From contig NZ_JANHJQ010000011.1 in the NCBI RefSeq assembly GCF_024609785.1, forward strand, positions 1 to 64,000: DNA of 64,000 bases, written 5' to 3'. Made by a program: the position numbers and the translations under genes. Numbering within the stretch: the first letter of the stretch is position 1; each line of letters begins with the position of its first letter. Source of the DNA: Pseudalkalibacillus decolorationis. Lineage in GTDB: Bacteria; Bacillota; Bacilli; Bacillales; Fictibacillaceae. This document shows positions 45,999 to 54,695 of the stretch, one piece after another. Below the pieces are notes generated by a model. The model made no database searches and had not been told where the DNA came from. It worked only from the letters and a program-made list of their open reading frames with translations.

Positions 45999-46784
45999 AT
46001 GATTGAATTGAAGGATTTATCACTGGTTTATCCGAATGGGACACAAGGATTAAAGGATGTAAATGTAAAGATAAATGATGGAGAGTTTGTTGTAATTGTA
46101 GGATTATCAGGGGCTGGGAAATCTACTTTTATTCGTAGCATAAACCGCTTAGTTACTCCTACTTCGGGCGACCTACTCATAGATAACGAGAATATCCTCG
46201 ATTACCGTGGGAAAGACCTTCGGAACCTCCGTACGAAGGTTGGTATGATTTTTCAAAACTATAACCTCGTTAAACGTTCGACAGTTATGAAAAATGTAAT
46301 ATCTGGGCGTTTAGGTCATACAGGAACATTGAAAAGCATCCTAAACCTCTACTCCAAAGAGGATATGGCACTTGCGTATGAAAGCTTAAAGAGAGTCAAT
46401 ATCGAAAACAAGATTTATTCCCGTGCTGATCAGCTCAGTGGTGGACAACAACAGCGTGTTTCAATTGCCCGTGTACTGACCCAGCAGCCAAAAGTTGTCC
46501 TTGCTGACGAACCGGTTGCAAGTCTCGACCCTCCGACGTCTCATCAGGTAATGAAGTATTTAAAGAAAATCAATCAAGAGGATAATATTACGACAATCGT
46601 TAATCTCCACTTTATTGACATGGCGATGGAATATGCGGACCGAATCATCGGGATGCGCGCAGGTGAGATCGTCTTTGATGGACCTGCCAGTGAAGTAAAT
46701 GAACAGACATTTGAAGAAATCTACGGTCGTCCAATTAAAGAGGATGATATTCGAGGGGGCAAGGAAGATGTCGAAACCCCTTAA
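45999..46784 (+). CDS. phnC: Phosphonate-type ABC transporter ATP-binding protein
   Basis: 261 aa. Walker A is GLSGAGKST near 35-43, the Q-loop IFQNYNL, the signature LSGGQQQRV near 147 and Walker B VLADEPVASLDPPT near 168. The PhnC-specific stretches NRLVTPTSGDLLID, RSTVMKNVISGRLG and LHFIDMAMEYADRIIGM are all present. AAAGGGGAG precedes ATG. It overlaps the first permease gene by 17 nt, implying coupling. Confidence 0.9.
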   Translation: MIELKDLSLVYPNGTQGLKDVNVKINDGEFVVIVGLSGAGKSTFIRSINRLVTPTSGDLLIDNENILDYRGKDLRNLRTKVGMIFQNYNLVKRSTVMKNVISGRLGHTGTLKSILNLYSKEDMALAYESLKRVNIENKIYSRADQLSGGQQQRVSIARVLTQQPKVVLADEPVASLDPPTSHQVMKYLKKINQEDNITTIVNLHFIDMAMEYADRIIGMRAGEIVFDGPASEVNEQTFEEIYGRPIKEDDIRGGKEDVETP

Positions 46785-47580
46785 CCCTACAGGACGAGTT
46801 CCTACGAGTCTCGTTTCGGGTCGAACAAAGCTAAAGATGAATGTAATTATGGTGATTGTGCTTGCTTTCTATATTTTCAGTTCATATATGACAAACGCAT
46901 CGGTACTTCGCTTTGATCAAGCTTTCTTTACTAACGTATGGAACATGGTCATTCAGCTTTTTCCACCAAACTGGGCGTATGCAAGTATCGTATGGGAGAA
47001 GCTTCTTGAAACGCTGAAAATGGCTTTAGTTGCTACGACAATCGCAGGTATTTTATGTATTCCATTCAGCTTACTTGCAGCTAACAACATTGTACAAAAT
47101 AAGTTCCTTTATAACTTTATAAAAATGTTTTTAAATATTATGCGAACCATTCCTGAACTCATCCTTGCCGTTGTATTTGTTGGGTTATTCGGAATCGGTA
47201 TATTTCCAGGTATTCTAGCATTGATTATTTTCTCACTCGGAATTCTCGCCAAGCTAATCAGTGAAACGGTCGAATCGATTGACATGAACCCTCTGGAGGC
47301 AATCCGTGCATCTGGTGGCAACACAATTCAAGTAATCTGGTATGCAGTCGTTCCACAAGTGCTTCCACAGTTCGTATCGTTTACTTTATATGTATTCGAA
47401 ATCAACGTACGTGCTTCTGTTGTTCTAGGGTTTGTTGGTGCTGGTGGAATCGGATTAATTCTTCGTCAGCAGCTGAACTTTCTGAGCTATCAAAATGTAA
47501 GTACGATAATCGTTATAACGTTTGTTGTCGTTGTTGTCATTGATTACATTAGTAACAAGTTAAGGAGGGAACTTGTATAG
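46768..47580 (+). CDS. phnE: Phosphonate-type ABC transporter permease, first copy
   Basis: About 270 aa from the ATG at 46768 (AGGAAG nearby); the frame upstream of it lies inside phnC. Six membrane helices are visible, with PhnE hallmarks LLAANNIVQNKFLYNFIKMFLNIMRTIPELILAVVFV and the EAA-type loop ISETVESIDMNPLEAIRASGGNTIQ. It forms the channel with the second permease, whose GTG start overlaps its TAG stop by one base. Confidence 0.9.
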   Translation: MSKPLNPTGRVPTSLVSGRTKLKMNVIMVIVLAFYIFSSYMTNASVLRFDQAFFTNVWNMVIQLFPPNWAYASIVWEKLLETLKMALVATTIAGILCIPFSLLAANNIVQNKFLYNFIKMFLNIMRTIPELILAVVFVGLFGIGIFPGILALIIFSLGILAKLISETVESIDMNPLEAIRASGGNTIQVIWYAVVPQVLPQFVSFTLYVFEINVRASVVLGFVGAGGIGLILRQQLNFLSYQNVSTIIVITFVVVVVIDYISNKLRRELV

Positions 47581-48380
47581 TGAACATCAATATACCTCCT
47601 AAACCGCAGAAAAACTCACTCAAAATACTTAGAAACATCGTCATTAGCATTGGATTAGCTGTACTATATGTTTGGACATTTGCTACGATTGAAGTACCAT
47701 GGGGCAGGATATTCAGTGAACGTACGTTGATCAACATTGATCGTGTAATTCCTAAGCTATTCAGCCCTGACTTCACCTTTGCTTCTAAGGTAATGGACTA
47801 TATGATGGAAACATTGTTCATTGCATTTGCTGGTTCGTTCATGGCCGCTATTCTTGCTGTCCCTTTTGGGTTCTTAGCAGCTTCGAACATTAATAGCAAT
47901 CCTGTTTTTAATACTATAGGAAAATGGATTCTAAATGCAGATCGCACATTCCCTGAAATTTTACTCGCCTTAATTTTTGTCGTAGCAATTGGACCCGGTG
48001 CTTTCGCTGGTGTACTTGCGATAGCGATCCACTCAGTTGGTATGCTCGGTAAACTTTATTCTGAGGTAATCGAATCAATTGATATGAATGTCGTTGAGGC
48101 GATGGAAGCGAATGGAGCTAATAAGATTCAAATCTTTTTCTATGGAATCATCCCACAAGTTATACCTGAGTTCATGTCGTATGCGATTTATCGATTCGAA
48201 ATTGATGTTCGTGCGTCCACTATCCTCGGTATTATTGGTGCTGGTGGTATTGGTACATTACTCGTTATCTCATCAAGAAACCGTAATTGGGATGAAGTCG
48301 GTATGATCTTACTCGTTATCATCGTATTCGTAAGTATCATCGATTACATCAGTTCGGCTATCCGGAAACGAATTGTGTAA
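47580..48380 (+). CDS. phnE: Phosphonate-type ABC transporter permease, second copy
   Basis: 266 aa, GTG start overlapping the previous stop by 1 nt, with AGGAGGG 12 nt upstream inside the previous gene. It is homologous to the first permease (LAASNINSNPVFNTIGKWILNADRTFPEILLALIFV; YSEVIESIDMNVVEAMEANGANKIQ). Two PhnE-type subunits are common in Bacillus and imply a heterodimeric channel. No phosphonate-cleavage genes (phnX, phnW, C-P lyase, ptxD) are visible nearby. Confidence 0.9.
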   Translation: MNINIPPKPQKNSLKILRNIVISIGLAVLYVWTFATIEVPWGRIFSERTLINIDRVIPKLFSPDFTFASKVMDYMMETLFIAFAGSFMAAILAVPFGFLAASNINSNPVFNTIGKWILNADRTFPEILLALIFVVAIGPGAFAGVLAIAIHSVGMLGKLYSEVIESIDMNVVEAMEANGANKIQIFFYGIIPQVIPEFMSYAIYRFEIDVRASTILGIIGAGGIGTLLVISSRNRNWDEVGMILLVIIVFVSIIDYISSAIRKRIV

Positions 48381-48383
48381 TAT

Positions 48384-48575
48384 TAGAAAAGCGGAAGCGC
48401 CCTGTTCAGGTGTGATAAAGAAAACTTGGTAAACGCTAAGGCGATTACCTTAGTTGCCCTTATGCCTGTGGTGCAAGCGCTGGAGATTCTGCAACATAAC
48501 ACGCTTTTTGTGTTTGTGGAATAATCGAAGCGACCTCGAACACCTGGGCGCTGGAGCTAGACATTACATCTATGC
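48384..48575 (+). repeat. Chimeric R1/R2 repeat after phnE
   Basis: The head GAAAAGCGGAAGCGCCCTG and the end GGGCGCTGGAGCTAGACATT match R1. The middle AAAGAAAACTTGGTAAACGC and CCTTAGTTGCCCTTATGC match R2. It continues with a hairpin-forming ACACGCTTTTTGTGTTTGTG and lacks the usual TTAACGTG tail. It fills most of the gap to the next gene. A short imperfect hairpin (about 48590-48615) follows and may terminate the convergent units. Confidence 0.75.
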
Positions 48576-48627
48576 ATATTTAATTTAACAGGGGAAGCTC
48601 TCAAGTCGGGCTCCCTCCATTTCCATT

Positions 48628-49500
48628 TTAAAGCACCTTGTCATTTTGCTTCATAAATGTATAGATTGCATGCGCAACTCCGCTTTCATCATTTGTTTTC
48701 GTTGTAAATGAACAGAGCTTCTTAATATCCTCTTCCGCATTTCCCATTGCCACACTATACCCCGCAAGTTCGAACATGGAAACATCGTTGTAATTATCCC
48801 CAATTGCCATGACTTCTTTCAAATCAATTCCTAGCTCCTCGGCATACTTTTGTATAGCGATTCCTTTTTGGGCATCACGGTGTGTGATCTCAATGTTATC
48901 TTTAGCTGATGAACTAATTGCTAACTCACTGAATGTTAACAATGAGTTAAATGCGTTGCTTCGATCTTCGTCATTTCTTGAAAAACTTAATAATTTATAA
49001 ATTTCCATATCCGGGTTCTCAAGTACCGAGCTATAGTGCTCTACCGTTTCTAGTCGGCCATTCCGAACACGATATTCTGCAAGTTCATGGGCTTTATGTT
49101 CCGGAATCTCTGGGTTGGCACTACGAATGATATCAACAATGATTTCAATCGCCATATCACCATCATCACTATACGTTCCTTTATTAGTGTACAGTTCATA
49201 ATAAACTGAATGTGCGTTGAGAACTTTAGCCGTTTCCTTGTAAAGTTCTTTTGAAATCGGAATACTATCCAAGATCGTTCCATCCGATGAACGAAATTGA
49301 GCGCCGTTAATGCAGATGATTGGCAATGTTAATCCTGCTGCTTCTACTGGCGTGATCGCCTCTTCATAAGATCTACCGGTGGCAATTACCACGTTAATTC
49401 CTGATCTTTGTGCAAGCTTTATTGCTTCAACATTTTCTCTATTGATAGACATCTCATTGTTTACAAGTGTTCCATCCATATCAATCGCTATTAATTTCAC
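48628..49500 (-). CDS. Cof-type HAD-IIB phosphatase
   Basis: About 290 aa from the GTG at 49500, 8 nt after AAGGA, which gives the typical Cof start VKLIAIDMDGTL. HAD motif I is DMDGTLVNN, motif II VIATGRSYEEA, motif III is the Lys of TKTNDESG or HRDAQKGIA, and motif IV is AIGDNYNDVSMFELAG near 240. The IIB cap lies between. Cof proteins dephosphorylate sugar phosphates, flavin or pyridoxal precursors; this substrate is unknown. It converges on the phn operon. Confidence 0.85.
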   Translation of the reverse strand: MKLIAIDMDGTLVNNEMSINRENVEAIKLAQRSGINVVIATGRSYEEAITPVEAAGLTLPIICINGAQFRSSDGTILDSIPISKELYKETAKVLNAHSVYYELYTNKGTYSDDGDMAIEIIVDIIRSANPEIPEHKAHELAEYRVRNGRLETVEHYSSVLENPDMEIYKLLSFSRNDEDRSNAFNSLLTFSELAISSSAKDNIEITHRDAQKGIAIQKYAEELGIDLKEVMAIGDNYNDVSMFELAGYSVAMGNAEEDIKKLCSFTTKTNDESGVAHAIYTFMKQNDKVL

Positions 49501-49604
49501 GTTATCAGTTCCTTTTTTTAGATTCTGTTTTAGTTTTCCCAACCCTTATAAAAGAAAACCCGACACACTTATAGGAAATCAAATCCCTCAAATTAACAAA
49601 GAAA

Positions 49605-49631
49605 AAAAGAGCTTTCATTATGAGCTCTTTT
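49605..49631 (-). terminator. Rho-independent terminator of the 42-aa gene
   Basis: On the minus strand AAAAGAGCT pairs with AGCTCTTTT around 9 nt, then more T. It lies 12 nt after the stop at 49643. Confidence 0.85.
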
Positions 49632-49642
49632 GTGAAAACGCT

Positions 49643-49771
49643 TTATTTTTTTCTTATGTCGTGAAAAAACATTTCCATGAATGCTTGAAATACTTCTACT
49701 GATTGAAAGGCAATTAAAGAAACAGCTGTTACTGAAAAAAATCCTATTACTAGATAACGAAGCAACATCAT
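49643..49771 (-). CDS. Small hydrophobic membrane protein (42 aa)
   Basis: 42 aa: MMLLRYLVIGFFSVTAVSLI, then AFQSVEVFQAFMEMFFHD and a basic end. One N-terminal helix and a short amphipathic tail are present. A GGATGGTGAG site lies before the double ATG and a strong terminator comes right after the stop, so translation is likely even though the gene is very short. No family recognised. Confidence 0.6.
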   Translation of the reverse strand: MMLLRYLVIGFFSVTAVSLIAFQSVEVFQAFMEMFFHDIRKK

Positions 49772-49842
49772 TATTGCTCACCATCCTTTTAGAGTATTCT
49801 CACTATACCACCTTTTCGATAATTAAAAAAGCAAAAAGGCTG

Positions 49843-50151
49843 TCAAATCAGCACGAATCCTATTAAACTTAAAGAAAGAATGGACACCAATACGATGATA
49901 ATCAGGCTTGCCCCAAGATATGCTGCGATAAATGCTGTGATTGCACCGATTATTCCTAACCAACTATTTTCATTAAATGTGATAATACCTGGGAAAATTA
50001 ATGCACCCAATATCGCATAGGGAACATTTTTCAGTACACCTCTAACAAACGGTGGAATCGTATCCATTTGGAATGCTACGAGTGGAAGCATTCTCGGGAT
50101 AAATGTTACAACCGCCATTCCGATAATCACCCAAATATATGATTCAAGCAT
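49843..50151 (-). CDS. azlD: AzlD, small subunit of branched-chain amino acid exporter
   Basis: About 102 aa from the ATG at 50151, with GGGGAG before it; it overlaps the azlC stop by 8 nt. Three to four membrane helices are visible, with the family segment FIPRMLPLVAF and the middle VPYAILGALIFPGI. AzlCD exports branched-chain amino acids and confers azaleucine resistance in B. subtilis. Confidence 0.9.
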   Translation of the reverse strand: MLESYIWVIIGMAVVTFIPRMLPLVAFQMDTIPPFVRGVLKNVPYAILGALIFPGIITFNENSWLGIIGAITAFIAAYLGASLIIIVLVSILSLSLIGFVLI

Positions 50152-50860
50152 TTTGATGCTCCCCTTTCCAAAGCATTTCAATTACTATAGATGCGATAAG
50201 TGTTGATAAAATAATTGTCCATCCCGTTGACATTGTGCTCGCAAACGTTAAAATACTATTAATAACTGCTGCTATTGCTGCCAACATAATAACTTTCTTT
50301 GATGTTTTCGCACTTGGAACGAGCAGTCCGATAAATATTGCATAAAGAGCGATACCCATACTTTCCTGTAGGATTGTAGGGAGTCCAGCTCCTATCAAGT
50401 AACCAACACCTGAAAACACAACCCAGCTACCATAGACAATGATCCCGATGCCAAGCATATAGGCCGCTTGTATTTTCTCGTTTCGAGTAGCTGCAACTAA
50501 GAACGTTTCGTCAGTTATAAAAAAGCTATAAAGTGCTTTAAGCCATTTGGGATCCGCTTCTGCCTTTTCACTTATGGAGGCACTCATTAATAAATGACGA
50601 ATGTTTACAATAAACGTTGTTGTAATAATTTCTAGTGCTCCAATACCTGCTGCAATTAACGTGAGTGCAATGTATTGTGACGCTCCTGCAAAGACCAAAA
50701 CGCTCATACTTACCGTTTCAAATAACGATAACCCAGAACTTTTCGCTAAAAGTCCGAATGTAAAAGCAACAGGCATGTAGCCGATCGCAATTCCGATACC
50801 GCTTTTTAACCCCTGACTTAGCAGTGATGATGACAACCGTCCGGCAAGTACTGTATTCAT
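50144..50860 (-). CDS. azlC: AzlC, large subunit of branched-chain amino acid exporter
   Basis: 238 aa with about seven membrane helices. AzlC hallmarks are GIGIAIGYMPVAFTFGLLAKSSGLS near 20 and FAGASQYIALTLIAAG near 58, then NIRHLLMSASISEK and FFITDETFLVA. It acts with AzlD, overlapping it by 8 nt. GGGAGGGAC precedes ATG. The gene is divergent from an XRE-cupin regulator that probably controls it; B. subtilis uses the Lrp-type AzlB instead. Confidence 0.9.
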   Translation of the reverse strand: MNTVLAGRLSSSLLSQGLKSGIGIAIGYMPVAFTFGLLAKSSGLSLFETVSMSVLVFAGASQYIALTLIAAGIGALEIITTTFIVNIRHLLMSASISEKAEADPKWLKALYSFFITDETFLVAATRNEKIQAAYMLGIGIIVYGSWVVFSGVGYLIGAGLPTILQESMGIALYAIFIGLLVPSAKTSKKVIMLAAIAAVINSILTFASTMSTGWTIILSTLIASIVIEMLWKGEHQNA

Positions 50861-50898
50861 TCAATGTCCCTCCCTCATTTATAATTACAATTTATATA

Positions 50899-50930
50899 TG
50901 TTATATTATACTTATTGTATGTTATAACAT
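50899..50930. promoter_or_regulatory. Candidate operator between azlC and the XRE-cupin regulator
   Basis: The sequence ATGTTATA at 50899-50906 repeats 20 bp later as the perfect palindrome ATGTTATAACAT (50919-50930). The spacing of two helical turns in a 94-bp divergent promoter region fits a dimer-binding repressor site. Inferred only from sequence. Confidence 0.5.
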
Positions 50931-50954
50931 CCATTAAGGTCAAGGAGAAAAAAT

Positions 50955-51515
50955 ATGTCACAAGAAGTGAATCAAATGATTGGAAATAAAATTAAATCAA
51001 TTCGAAAACAACGTCATTTAAGTCTTGAGGATTTATCTAAGGAAACCGAGGTAAGTAAGGCGATGCTTGGTCAAATCGAACGTGGTGTTTCAAGTCCTAC
51101 TGTAAGTACCTTGTGGAAAATCGCATCCGGCCTTGGCGTCTCTTTTTCATCCTTTGTTGAAGAGGAAAAGCCAGCCTTTTCAAAAGTGAAAATTGAAAAT
51201 GTAGAACCATTGTTAGAGGATCAAGGAAGGTATCTCGTACGTATGCTATTTCCGACTGAAGCCAATCGACGGTTTGAGGCGTATTCGGTTACATTGGAAC
51301 CTGGATGCAGCTATAAAAGTGCAGCACATGGCGAAGGTGTAGAAGAGTATGTATTCGTTCAAATAGGACAGATGACTTTAATTGTTAAAGATCACTCGCA
51401 CCCTTTAAAGGAAAATGAGGTCCTTCGATTTTCAGCAAACTATGAACATGAATATAAAAATGATACAGCTGAAGCATGTACTCTGCTCATGATTATCTAT
51501 TATTCATATCAATAG
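50955..51515 (+). CDS. XRE family regulator with cupin sensor domain
   Basis: 186 aa. A helix-turn-helix at residues about 10-65 (IKSIRKQRHLSLEDLSKETE and MLGQIERGVSSPTVSTLWKI) is followed by a cupin_2 beta barrel at about 105-180 (LEPGCSYKSAAHGEGVEEYV with candidate metal/ligand residues). Such HTH-cupin proteins often respond to amino acids or polyamines. Placement divergent to azlCD makes it the likely regulator of that exporter. AAGGAG lies before ATG. Confidence 0.9.
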   Translation: MSQEVNQMIGNKIKSIRKQRHLSLEDLSKETEVSKAMLGQIERGVSSPTVSTLWKIASGLGVSFSSFVEEEKPAFSKVKIENVEPLLEDQGRYLVRMLFPTEANRRFEAYSVTLEPGCSYKSAAHGEGVEEYVFVQIGQMTLIVKDHSHPLKENEVLRFSANYEHEYKNDTAEACTLLMIIYYSYQ

Positions 51516-52153
51516 CGGCTTTAATGATGAAAGTCCATACAAGATAAGGACGAATATTTTGTATTATGTAGAATGGACGGGTCTCTCCTATGCTCGGATT
51601 ATGCCCTTACCCCTCGACAAATACGTACTTACCGCCACAAGAATATTAAGTAATGCCAACCTTTGCTTAAGCTGAGCGTTAATTACACTGATACCTTTCT
51701 TAACGTGAAAAAACATCCGATTGTACTGAGACTTCCAGGTGCACTTGTATCTTCTGATTATGCACGTATTTTCCGAGTTGCGATCGTATTTTTCCAGTTG
51801 CGATCGTATTTTCCGAGTTACGATCGTATTTTTCCAGTTACGTTCGTATTTTCCGAGTTACGCTCGTATTTTCCAAGTTACGATCGTATTTTTCCAGTTA
51901 CGCTCGTATTTTCCAAGTTGCGATCGTATTTTTCGAGTTACGCTCGTATTTTCCAAGTTGCGATCGTATTTTTCGAGTTACAATATAAAAATTATTAAAT
52001 ACGACCAATATTGAGGGTTGACAACAGTCAACCTTCACTTTTAGAGTTCCTTTTACATATTAGAATCAACTTTTTGCATAAAAACGCTTTTTTAAAAGGA
52101 ATTCTATTATTTTAACAGAATTTATATGTTATTTTTAAAAAAGGAGTGGTTAT
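51516..52153. other. 640-bp intergenic region with repeat remnant and tandem array
   Basis: Contains a decayed R2 copy at about 51653-51711 (AACCTTTGCTTAAGCTGAGC ending CTTTCTTAACGTG) and the 11-unit tandem array at 51762-51981. Open frames crossing the array are repeat artefacts. The last 130 bp are AT-rich and should hold the NERD gene promoter. Confidence 0.6.
51762..51981. repeat. Tandem array, exact 20-bp period, eleven units
   Basis: GTATT recurs at 51766 and then every 20 bp to 51966. Units are variants of CGATCGTATTTTCCGAGTTA, alternating ATTTTTCCA and ATTTTCCGA/ATTTTCCAA and alternating CGATC with CGCTC. The 20-bp register is never broken, although a T is gained where a G is lost. 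There is no spacer structure, so it is not a CRISPR. Because 20 is not divisible by 3, every frame stays open by composition only. Confidence 0.95.
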
Positions 52154-53125
52154 TTGAAAATAGAACGAAAGGTTCCTTTAATAATTCAAAAGCTGGATGC
52201 TTTACTCCGACGTATATCCCCAACACATCCGAAGATACAAAGAATTAAAGAGGAATTAAGAAAGAGATCCTCAGGACATAGAGGTGAGGAATCCTCCGAC
52301 TTTCATCTTTCTTATCTCCCCGAAAACAGATACTTTATTCTGAACGGTTTAAGACTCCCAGATGAAAAAGGCCATTTCTTCCAAATCGACACCCTTATTT
52401 TATCCACAAGTGTTTTCTTATTATTAGAAGTGAAAAATTATTCTGGCATGCTGACCTTTGATCAAAATACTAAACAGCTTATTCGGGAAATCGATGATCG
52501 TGAAGATATTTTTCCTGATCCTATTACACAAGTTAATCGGCAACAAAATCAACTCTCCACTCTCATTCAAAAAGCTAAATTTCCCCAAATACCGATCATT
52601 CCTTTTGTAGTAATCAGTAACCCACGAACAGGATTCAGAACATTGAGTAATCAACCCGATATTACTAAGAAAGTTCTCCATGCAGCTACCCTCCCCGAAC
52701 GAATTGAAGGGATAAGCTTACGTTTTCAAAAAGAAATCGTATCCCAAAAAGACGTAAAAAGATTGTCACGCCTACTAATCAAAAAGGATACGTCACTAGA
52801 CACCAACATACTTGAACAATTTGGTTTGGATCAGTCTGAAATAACGAGAGGGGTACATTGTCCATCTTGCTACAAAATACCGATGATGAGATTACGTGGA
52901 AAGTGGAGTTGTGCTTACTGTGAGAGCATATACAAAGATGCCCATATCCACACTTTGTACGACTATGCTCTTTTAATTGATACAACCATTACAAATAAAC
53001 AGTGTACGGAGTTCCTACAAACATCTCGATCCATTGCAAAAGGTTTATTGATCTCTCAAAACCTTCCCTTTACAGGTAGTTACAAGGACCGCAAATACCA
53101 TTTGCCCAGTCCTAATAGCTTATAA
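52154..53125 (+). CDS. NERD-domain nuclease-related protein with C-terminal zinc ribbon
   Basis: 323 aa, TTG start after AAGGAG. The NERD domain (about 50-165) has YFILNGLRLPDEKGHFFQIDTLIL and LLLEVKNYSG, matching the D...E-x-K nuclease-like core with D79 and the EVK triad. The C-terminus has a C4 zinc ribbon (CPSC near 240 and CAYC near 259). Such Bacillus proteins are uncharacterised. The fold is related to Holliday-junction and restriction nucleases, so DNA cleavage or repair is possible. It stands alone. Confidence 0.85.
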   Translation: MKIERKVPLIIQKLDALLRRISPTHPKIQRIKEELRKRSSGHRGEESSDFHLSYLPENRYFILNGLRLPDEKGHFFQIDTLILSTSVFLLLEVKNYSGMLTFDQNTKQLIREIDDREDIFPDPITQVNRQQNQLSTLIQKAKFPQIPIIPFVVISNPRTGFRTLSNQPDITKKVLHAATLPERIEGISLRFQKEIVSQKDVKRLSRLLIKKDTSLDTNILEQFGLDQSEITRGVHCPSCYKIPMMRLRGKWSCAYCESIYKDAHIHTLYDYALLIDTTITNKQCTEFLQTSRSIAKGLLISQNLPFTGSYKDRKYHLPSPNSL

Positions 53126-53196
53126 CTCTGCAAGTACCTGCCCTAGTAAATTTATACAACGCTAACAATTTTATAGCTTCCGAAACACTGCAAAAA

Positions 53197-53227
53197 CTAC
53201 CACAGCTCTCATAAAAAACTGTGGTAG
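53197..53227 (-). terminator. Rho-independent terminator of the bkd operon
   Basis: A perfect nine-pair stem CTACCACAG/CTGTGGTAG followed on the minus strand by TTTTTG, 16 nt after the lpdV stop. It converges on the NERD gene. Confidence 0.85.
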
Positions 53228-53242
53228 CACAATTTTAATGGT

Positions 53243-54694
53243 TTACGATTTAACTGGTTCAGGTGCACTTTTCTGTTGTTGCTTATTTGGTGGTAAATGA
53301 ATAGCTTCCCCAGATAAGCATTCCAGTGCTTCAAGCCAGCCTTCATTAAAGCTTGGATGCGGATAGAATCCATACATAAGATCCTCATCGCGTGCTGCCA
53401 TTTCCATAGCAGTCACACCTGATGTTATCATTTCTACAGCACCATGACCGATCATATGAACACCGAGTAGAAGGTCTGTTTCAGCATCTTTAATCACTTT
53501 AACAATGCCTTCTTTATTCCCAGTAATGCCCGCATAACCGTTTCCGGACATTGAAAATTGACCGGTTGTCACTGAGAATCCTTCTTCAACAGCTCCTGCT
53601 TCTGTCAGACCGACCGTTGCAATAGGTGTGGAGGTATGCACGATCGCTGGTATATAACGAAGGTTTAGTTCACTGTTACGTCCCGCGCAATGCTCTGCAG
53701 CAATTTTCCCTTGTTTAATGGCTTTCACTGCAAGTGAAGGACCAATCGTGACATCTCCTACAGCATACACTCCTTTTACAGAAGTTTCACTGTTTTCGTT
53801 GATGACAATAAACCCATCTTTATCTGTCTCGATAGACAGTGCGTCGATTCCAATTTCTTTCGTATTCGGTGTAAAACCTGCTGAAACAAGTAGATGGCTA
53901 CCTTCAAGAGAAAGCTTTTCGTCCTCTCCTTTTGTAAGATGAACGATCACCTGCCCATCCTTCTCTTCAACAGAATCAACCGAACTATTTTTAATAACTT
54001 TAATTTTGGATTTCTTCAATACTCTGCCTAATTCCTTCTCTATATCCGCATCAAATCCAAATCCAGCATCATCCATTACGATCGATACATTTGATCCGAG
54101 AGCGTTAAAGCTAGTTGCCGCTTCAAGCGCAATGTAATCAGTACCATAAATGAAAAGGTGTTCAGGAATCTCTTGAATACCGTATATCGATTGTGCAGAA
54201 AAAGTGCGCTCTGAATCTACCTTAAACACTTCGGGGATGAATGAACTCGCACCAGACGCAATAATCACCTTTTCATATTTGTACATTTCAAACGTATCGC
54301 CTACTTCAACACCGATTCGATTTCCAGTCATAAAAGAACCGGTACCGTTGATCACTTCTACTTTGTTCGCCTTACAAAGACTTTCCACACCTTTTTGCAG
54401 TGAGGAAACGATTTGTCCCATATACTTATGGTGCTGTTCCAGGTTAAAAGATGGCTCACCTGCTTCAATTCCAATCTGTTGCAAGTGTTTCCAGTCTGAT
54501 AGTTTACTTGCTGTGTGAGCAGAGAGCTTGGAAGGAATACAGCCTTTACTTAAGCAAACTCCACCGAGATCTCCCTTTTCGATTAACGTAACTTCAATGC
54601 CTAGTTGAGCAGCACGGATTGCTGCATTGTATCCTCCAGGTCCGCCACCCACAATAATCAGCTCACGTTCTTGTATCACTTCACCGACAACCAT
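53243..54694 (-). CDS. lpdV: Dihydrolipoyl dehydrogenase (E3) of branched-chain 2-oxoacid dehydrogenase
   Basis: 483 aa. The FAD motif is GGGPGGYNAAIRA at the N-terminus and the redox disulfide lies in GGVCLSKGCIPSK. GD-type AVGDVTIGPSLAVKA is near 315, and the C-terminal active-site motif is HPSFNEGWLE with the catalytic His and Glu. It reoxidises dihydrolipoyl-E2 with NAD+. It is last in the operon, 2 nt after bkdB. In B. subtilis lpdV comes before bkdAA, so the order differs here. Confidence 0.92.
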   Translation of the reverse strand: MVVGEVIQERELIIVGGGPGGYNAAIRAAQLGIEVTLIEKGDLGGVCLSKGCIPSKLSAHTASKLSDWKHLQQIGIEAGEPSFNLEQHHKYMGQIVSSLQKGVESLCKANKVEVINGTGSFMTGNRIGVEVGDTFEMYKYEKVIIASGASSFIPEVFKVDSERTFSAQSIYGIQEIPEHLFIYGTDYIALEAATSFNALGSNVSIVMDDAGFGFDADIEKELGRVLKKSKIKVIKNSSVDSVEEKDGQVIVHLTKGEDEKLSLEGSHLLVSAGFTPNTKEIGIDALSIETDKDGFIVINENSETSVKGVYAVGDVTIGPSLAVKAIKQGKIAAEHCAGRNSELNLRYIPAIVHTSTPIATVGLTEAGAVEEGFSVTTGQFSMSGNGYAGITGNKEGIVKVIKDAETDLLLGVHMIGHGAVEMITSGVTAMEMAARDEDLMYGFYPHPSFNEGWLEALECLSGEAIHLPPNKQQQKSAPEPVKS

Positions 54695-54695
54695 G

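Noticed and set aside
51762-51981. CRISPR array
   Set aside because: Units are contiguous 20-bp variants with no unique spacers, no leader and no cas genes.
51663-52014. Two overlapping open frames of 111 and 91 codons rich in FPSYDRIF/LRSYFSS repeats
   Set aside because: They are translations of the 20-bp tandem array in different frames. They have no ribosome-binding site and the periodic peptide follows from the DNA repeat.
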